From contig CAWFNX010000001.1 of the NCBI GenBank assembly GCA_963817335.1, forward strand, positions 868,001 to 932,000: a DNA stretch of 64,000 bases. The letters are read 5' to 3'. Under the pieces are notes generated by a model. It was not told where the DNA came from, made no database searches, and worked only from the letters and a program-made list of their open reading frames with translations. Made by a program: the position numbers and the translations under genes. Every line of letters begins with the position of its first letter. Within the stretch, counting starts at the first letter, position 1. Below, in pieces: positions 61,546-64,000 of the stretch. This DNA is from AV40 sp963817335. GTDB lineage: Bacteria; Verrucomicrobiota; Verrucomicrobiia; Chthoniobacterales; UBA10450.

Positions 61546-61563
61546 ATCGGGTAGTTCTGGCGC

Positions 61564-62020
61564 ATGGCCAGTTTCAATAAAGTTATTCTCCTCGGAAACC
61601 TGACGCGCGATCCTGAAGTGCGTTATACCCCCAAAGGCAGCGCCGTGTGCGATCTCGGCATTGCCGTCAATCGTTCATACACCCTCGACAGCGGCGAGAA
61701 ACGTGAAGAAGTCACCTTCGTCGATGTTGTTTTGTGGTCCCGGCTCGCTGAAATCGCCGGCGAGTACTCTGAAGAAAGGCCGGCCCATTTTCATCGAAGG
61801 CCGGCTTCAACTCGATACCTGGGACGACAAACAAAGCGGGCAAAAGCGAAGCAAGCTCCGCGTGATCGGCGAAACGATGCAACTTCTCGGCGGCCGTCCG
61901 CCGGGCGCGGGCGGTGCTGGCGAAGGCGGCGAAGAAGCCAAGGCAGCTCGCGCCAAGACAACACCGCCGCCAAAACCGGCCGCGGCTGGCGAAGCGGACG
62001 ACGACGAGATTCCGTTTTAG
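61564..62020 (+). CDS. ssb: Single-stranded DNA-binding protein, with a 1-base frameshift
   Basis: The first part ASFNKVILLGNLTRDPEVRYTPKGSAVCDLGIAVNRSY...LWSRLAEIAGEY is the OB-fold start. The second part, in the next frame, LKKGRPIFIEGRLQLDTWDDKQSGQKRSKLRVIGETMQLLGGR...ADDDEIPF, completes it with the acidic tip. The break is one extra base near 61768 (GAGTACTCTGAAG for GAGTACCTGAAG). Corrected length is about 151 residues. It coats single-stranded DNA and recruits replication and repair enzymes through DDDEIPF. Confidence 0.93.
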
Positions 62021-62036
62021 GCAACTTTCGTTTTCA

Positions 62037-62179
62037 AGGTAGGGGCGATTACGCTCCCGCTAGTGTATTCCTAATGAGCCCGCTCTTGGTTTGCCGCAGA
62101 GCGGCGGAATTGACCTCAATCGCCCGCTGAATCATGATCACGCCCCCGACGGTGGCGGTTCAGTGAACCGCCGCTACCT
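62037..62179. repeat. Composite double-hairpin element (copy 8)
   Basis: AGGTAGGGGCGATT and GCTACCT outer ends match copies 1, 4 and 5. The inner hairpins (ATTGACCTCAATCGCC; GGCGGTTCAGTGAACCGCC) are present, but about 60 bp and about 30 bp of extra sequence are inserted. The first insert shares GATTACGCTCCCGCT with 36963. It fills the gap between ssb and dprA. Confidence 0.75.
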
Positions 62180-62185
62180 CCAGTG

Positions 62186-63286
62186 ATGAATTCCACCGAA
62201 GCCTGCATCGCGCTTAACATGCTGCCCACCATCGGTCCGGTGCGCCTGCGAAAACTGCTTCAGGTTTTCAACGCGCCCGAGCGGATTCTTGGCGCCAAGC
62301 GCGACGACCTCCGGAAAGTCGAAGGGGTAGGCCGGGAGGTGGTCGATCAAATCTCGAATTGGGAATCAATCGTCGATCTTCCGGCTGAGCTGAAACGAAT
62401 TCAAGACTTCGGCGCCACCGTAATCACCCAATCGTCGCCGCAATATCCGAAATCGCTGCGTGAAATTCACTCGCCGCCGATTGTCCTTTACGTTTGGGGC
62501 GAAATTCAGGAGCGCGATAACCATGCGATTGGGATTATCGGCGCACGGCGCACGACCCATTACGGAAGCGAATCGGCAAAGAAGCTCGCGTATCAACTGG
62601 CCTATGCCGGGCTGACTGTAATAAGCGGTCTCGCGCGTGGAATTGATACCGCGGCGCATCAAGGGGCGATCGCGGCGAAAGGCCGGACAATCGCCGTCAT
62701 CGGTTCCGGGTTGACCAAGCTGTATCCGCCGGAGAACGAGGCGCTCGCGGAAAAAATTCGCAACGGAAACGGCGCGGTTGTGTCTGAGTTCTCAATGGAA
62801 ATTGAACCTGACCGCCAAACTTTTCCGATGCGAAACCGGATCATTTCGGGCTGGAGCCACGGGATTCTGGTGGTTGAAGCCGGCGCGAACAGCGGCGCGT
62901 TGATCACTGCTTCGCAGGCGCTGGAGCAGGGCCGAGCGGTTTACGCTGTGCCCGGCCATATCAATGCTCCGAGCGCAATCGGATCGAACCGTTTGATTCA
63001 ACAAGGGGCCAAGCTGGTGATGGATGCGAACGACATCTTGGATGATCTGCAAATTCTGGTGCCCGAGGCGAGACCGGGGCCTGGAACAGCCGTCCGACCG
63101 CTGCCGGAACTGACCGCGGACGAGCGTCGCGTCTACGACGCAATCGAGGCGGCCGAAACGCCGATCGACCGGATCGCCGCCGAATGCGATTTGCCAAGTT
63201 CGATAGTCTCTTCTATTCTCCTCGCCCTTGAGCTGAAGCGACTGGTTAAGCAGTTGCCCGGAAAATATTTCGTGAAACTTGCCTAG
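62186..63286 (+). CDS. dprA: DNA-processing protein DprA
   Basis: About 366 residues. An N-terminal HhH-like part (TIGPVRLRKLLQVF) precedes the Rossmann core: IIGARRTTHYGSESAKKLA, GLARGIDTAAHQGAI, IAVIGSGLTKLYPPENEALAEKI, FPMRNRIISGWSHGILVVEAGANSGALITA. A C-terminal winged helix (IDRIAAECDLPSSIVSSILLALEL) follows. It loads RecA on incoming single-stranded DNA in transformation. A GTG one codon earlier is possible. Other competence genes are absent in the window. Confidence 0.94.
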   Translation: MNSTEACIALNMLPTIGPVRLRKLLQVFNAPERILGAKRDDLRKVEGVGREVVDQISNWESIVDLPAELKRIQDFGATVITQSSPQYPKSLREIHSPPIVLYVWGEIQERDNHAIGIIGARRTTHYGSESAKKLAYQLAYAGLTVISGLARGIDTAAHQGAIAAKGRTIAVIGSGLTKLYPPENEALAEKIRNGNGAVVSEFSMEIEPDRQTFPMRNRIISGWSHGILVVEAGANSGALITASQALEQGRAVYAVPGHINAPSAIGSNRLIQQGAKLVMDANDILDDLQILVPEARPGPGTAVRPLPELTADERRVYDAIEAAETPIDRIAAECDLPSSIVSSILLALELKRLVKQLPGKYFVKLA

Positions 63287-63336
63287 CCTCGTCCGCTATC
63301 TGCTCATCCCCCCGTTGGCAAAGCGTTCATTTTCAA

Positions 63337-64000
63337 ATGTCTAAGTCTCTGATCATCGCGGAAAAACCGAGTGTGGCGAACGACATCGCCCGGGCTCTCG
63401 GTGGCTTCCACAAGGAAGGCGATCATTTCGAGAACGACAGATATGTCGTCTCTTCGGCTCTCGGACATTTAGTCGAATTGGCGCTGCCAGCCGAGCTGGA
63501 CGTGAAACGCGGGAAGTGGACCTTCGCCAACCTGCCGATCATCCCTGAAGAATTTCATTTGAGGCCGATCGAGAAGACGAAAGCCCGCTTCAACATGCTG
63601 AAGAAGTTGATGAAGCGCGACGACGTCGATCTTCTCATCAACGCCTGCGACGCCGGCCGCGAAGGCGAATTGATCTTCCGTTATTTGGTCCTGCTGGCCG
63701 GTGTGAAAAAGCCCGTCCGCCGCTTGTGGCTGCAGTCGATGACGGCCGATTCCATTCGCGACGCGTTCAATCATTTGCGGTCGGAAGAGGAAATGGTCCC
63801 GCTCTCAAAGGCGGCGGTGTGTCGTTCGGAAAGCGACTGGCTGGTGGGAATCAACGGAACGCGGGCGATGACGGCCTTCAACAATCGCACGGGTGGTTTT
63901 CAACTCACCCCGGTGGGTCGGGTGCAAACGCCCACTCTTGCGATCCTGGCGGAGCGAGAGGACAAGATTCATCAGTTCAAAGCGCGTTCTTATTATGAGG
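63337..64000 (+). CDS. Type IA DNA topoisomerase (TopA/TopB-like), 3' end outside window
   Basis: 221 codons visible. The Toprim start SLIIAEKPSVANDIARALGG, the acidic INACDAGREGELIFRYLVLLAG and the domain-3 beginning SESDWLVGINGTRAMT are typical. The AEKPSVANDIA form is closer to topoisomerase III (TopB) than to TopA, but the remainder is needed to decide. It would relax or decatenate DNA. It follows dprA by 50 bp, the same order as dprA-topA in many bacteria. Confidence 0.9.
   Translation, partial: MSKSLIIAEKPSVANDIARALGGFHKEGDHFENDRYVVSSALGHLVELALPAELDVKRGKWTFANLPIIPEEFHLRPIEKTKARFNMLKKLMKRDDVDLLINACDAGREGELIFRYLVLLAGVKKPVRRLWLQSMTADSIRDAFNHLRSEEEMVPLSKAAVCRSESDWLVGINGTRAMTAFNNRTGGFQLTPVGRVQTPTLAILAEREDKIHQFKARSYYE

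Overview
The window reads as a chromosomal segment of a bacterium with about 57% G+C. It is most consistent with a soil-type Verrucomicrobiota (Chthoniobacterales/Spartobacteria-like). That placement is an inference from gene content and habits, not a phylogenetic result: Ser/Thr/Pro-rich secreted proteins, ECF sigma plus Ser/Thr-kinase pairs, an AP2-like mini-protein, and a family of short double-hairpin intergenic repeats. Most of the sequence is housekeeping DNA.

Layout. 0-8.4 kb: a partial acyltransferase/acyl-activating enzyme divergent from a spinster-like MFS carrier, a PRC-barrel protein, a TMTC-like TPR membrane protein, an L,D-transpeptidase-like protein, an AP2-like protein and an RsmA-NUDIX fusion. 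8.4-25.9 kb: a small DnaA-box cluster, transketolase, DnaB-L9, SufT, the E2-E1beta-E1alpha genes of a 2-oxoacid dehydrogenase, SMC, an APC permease, an M20 peptidase and an NlpC/P60-like protein that has lost its catalytic residues. 26-36.8 kb: QueC/QueF, Apt, the haem block hemX-hemA-hemC-cobA/hemD, then a GrpE-like protein, a lidless Hsp70 and a J-like/FGE-sulfatase fusion behind a sigma-54-type promoter. 36.8-45.4 kb: tRNA-Lys, a selenocysteine formate dehydrogenase (FdhA-FdhB-NrfD), a GH15 hydrolase, a fatty acid desaturase and rpmH. 45.5-54.2 kb: two ECF sigma modules (one with an anti-sigma-like gene, one with a large Ser/Thr kinase), secreted proteins and RlmN. 54.3-64 kb: a lipoprotein, a membrane protein, a HAD phosphatase, a short integron-like cassette array with attC sites but no integrase, a second desaturase, Prs-L25-Pth-S6-SSB, DprA and the start of a type IA topoisomerase.

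Three items deserve most attention. (1) The GrpE-like / lidless Hsp70 / pseudo-J-FGE cluster is an unusual chaperone-linked system. (2) A CALIN-like array (attC sites without integrase) carries three small cassettes at 56.5-57.8 kb. (3) Short intergenic elements with two hairpins and GTAGGG...CCCTAC-like outer arms repeatedly sit at gene 3' ends and supply the stop codons.

Sequence quality caveat: at least nine single-base indels interrupt or locally shift otherwise intact core genes (the acyltransferase, E1alpha, queF, fdhA three times, prs, ssb). They look like assembly or sequencing errors. I annotate those genes as full-length with the break noted.
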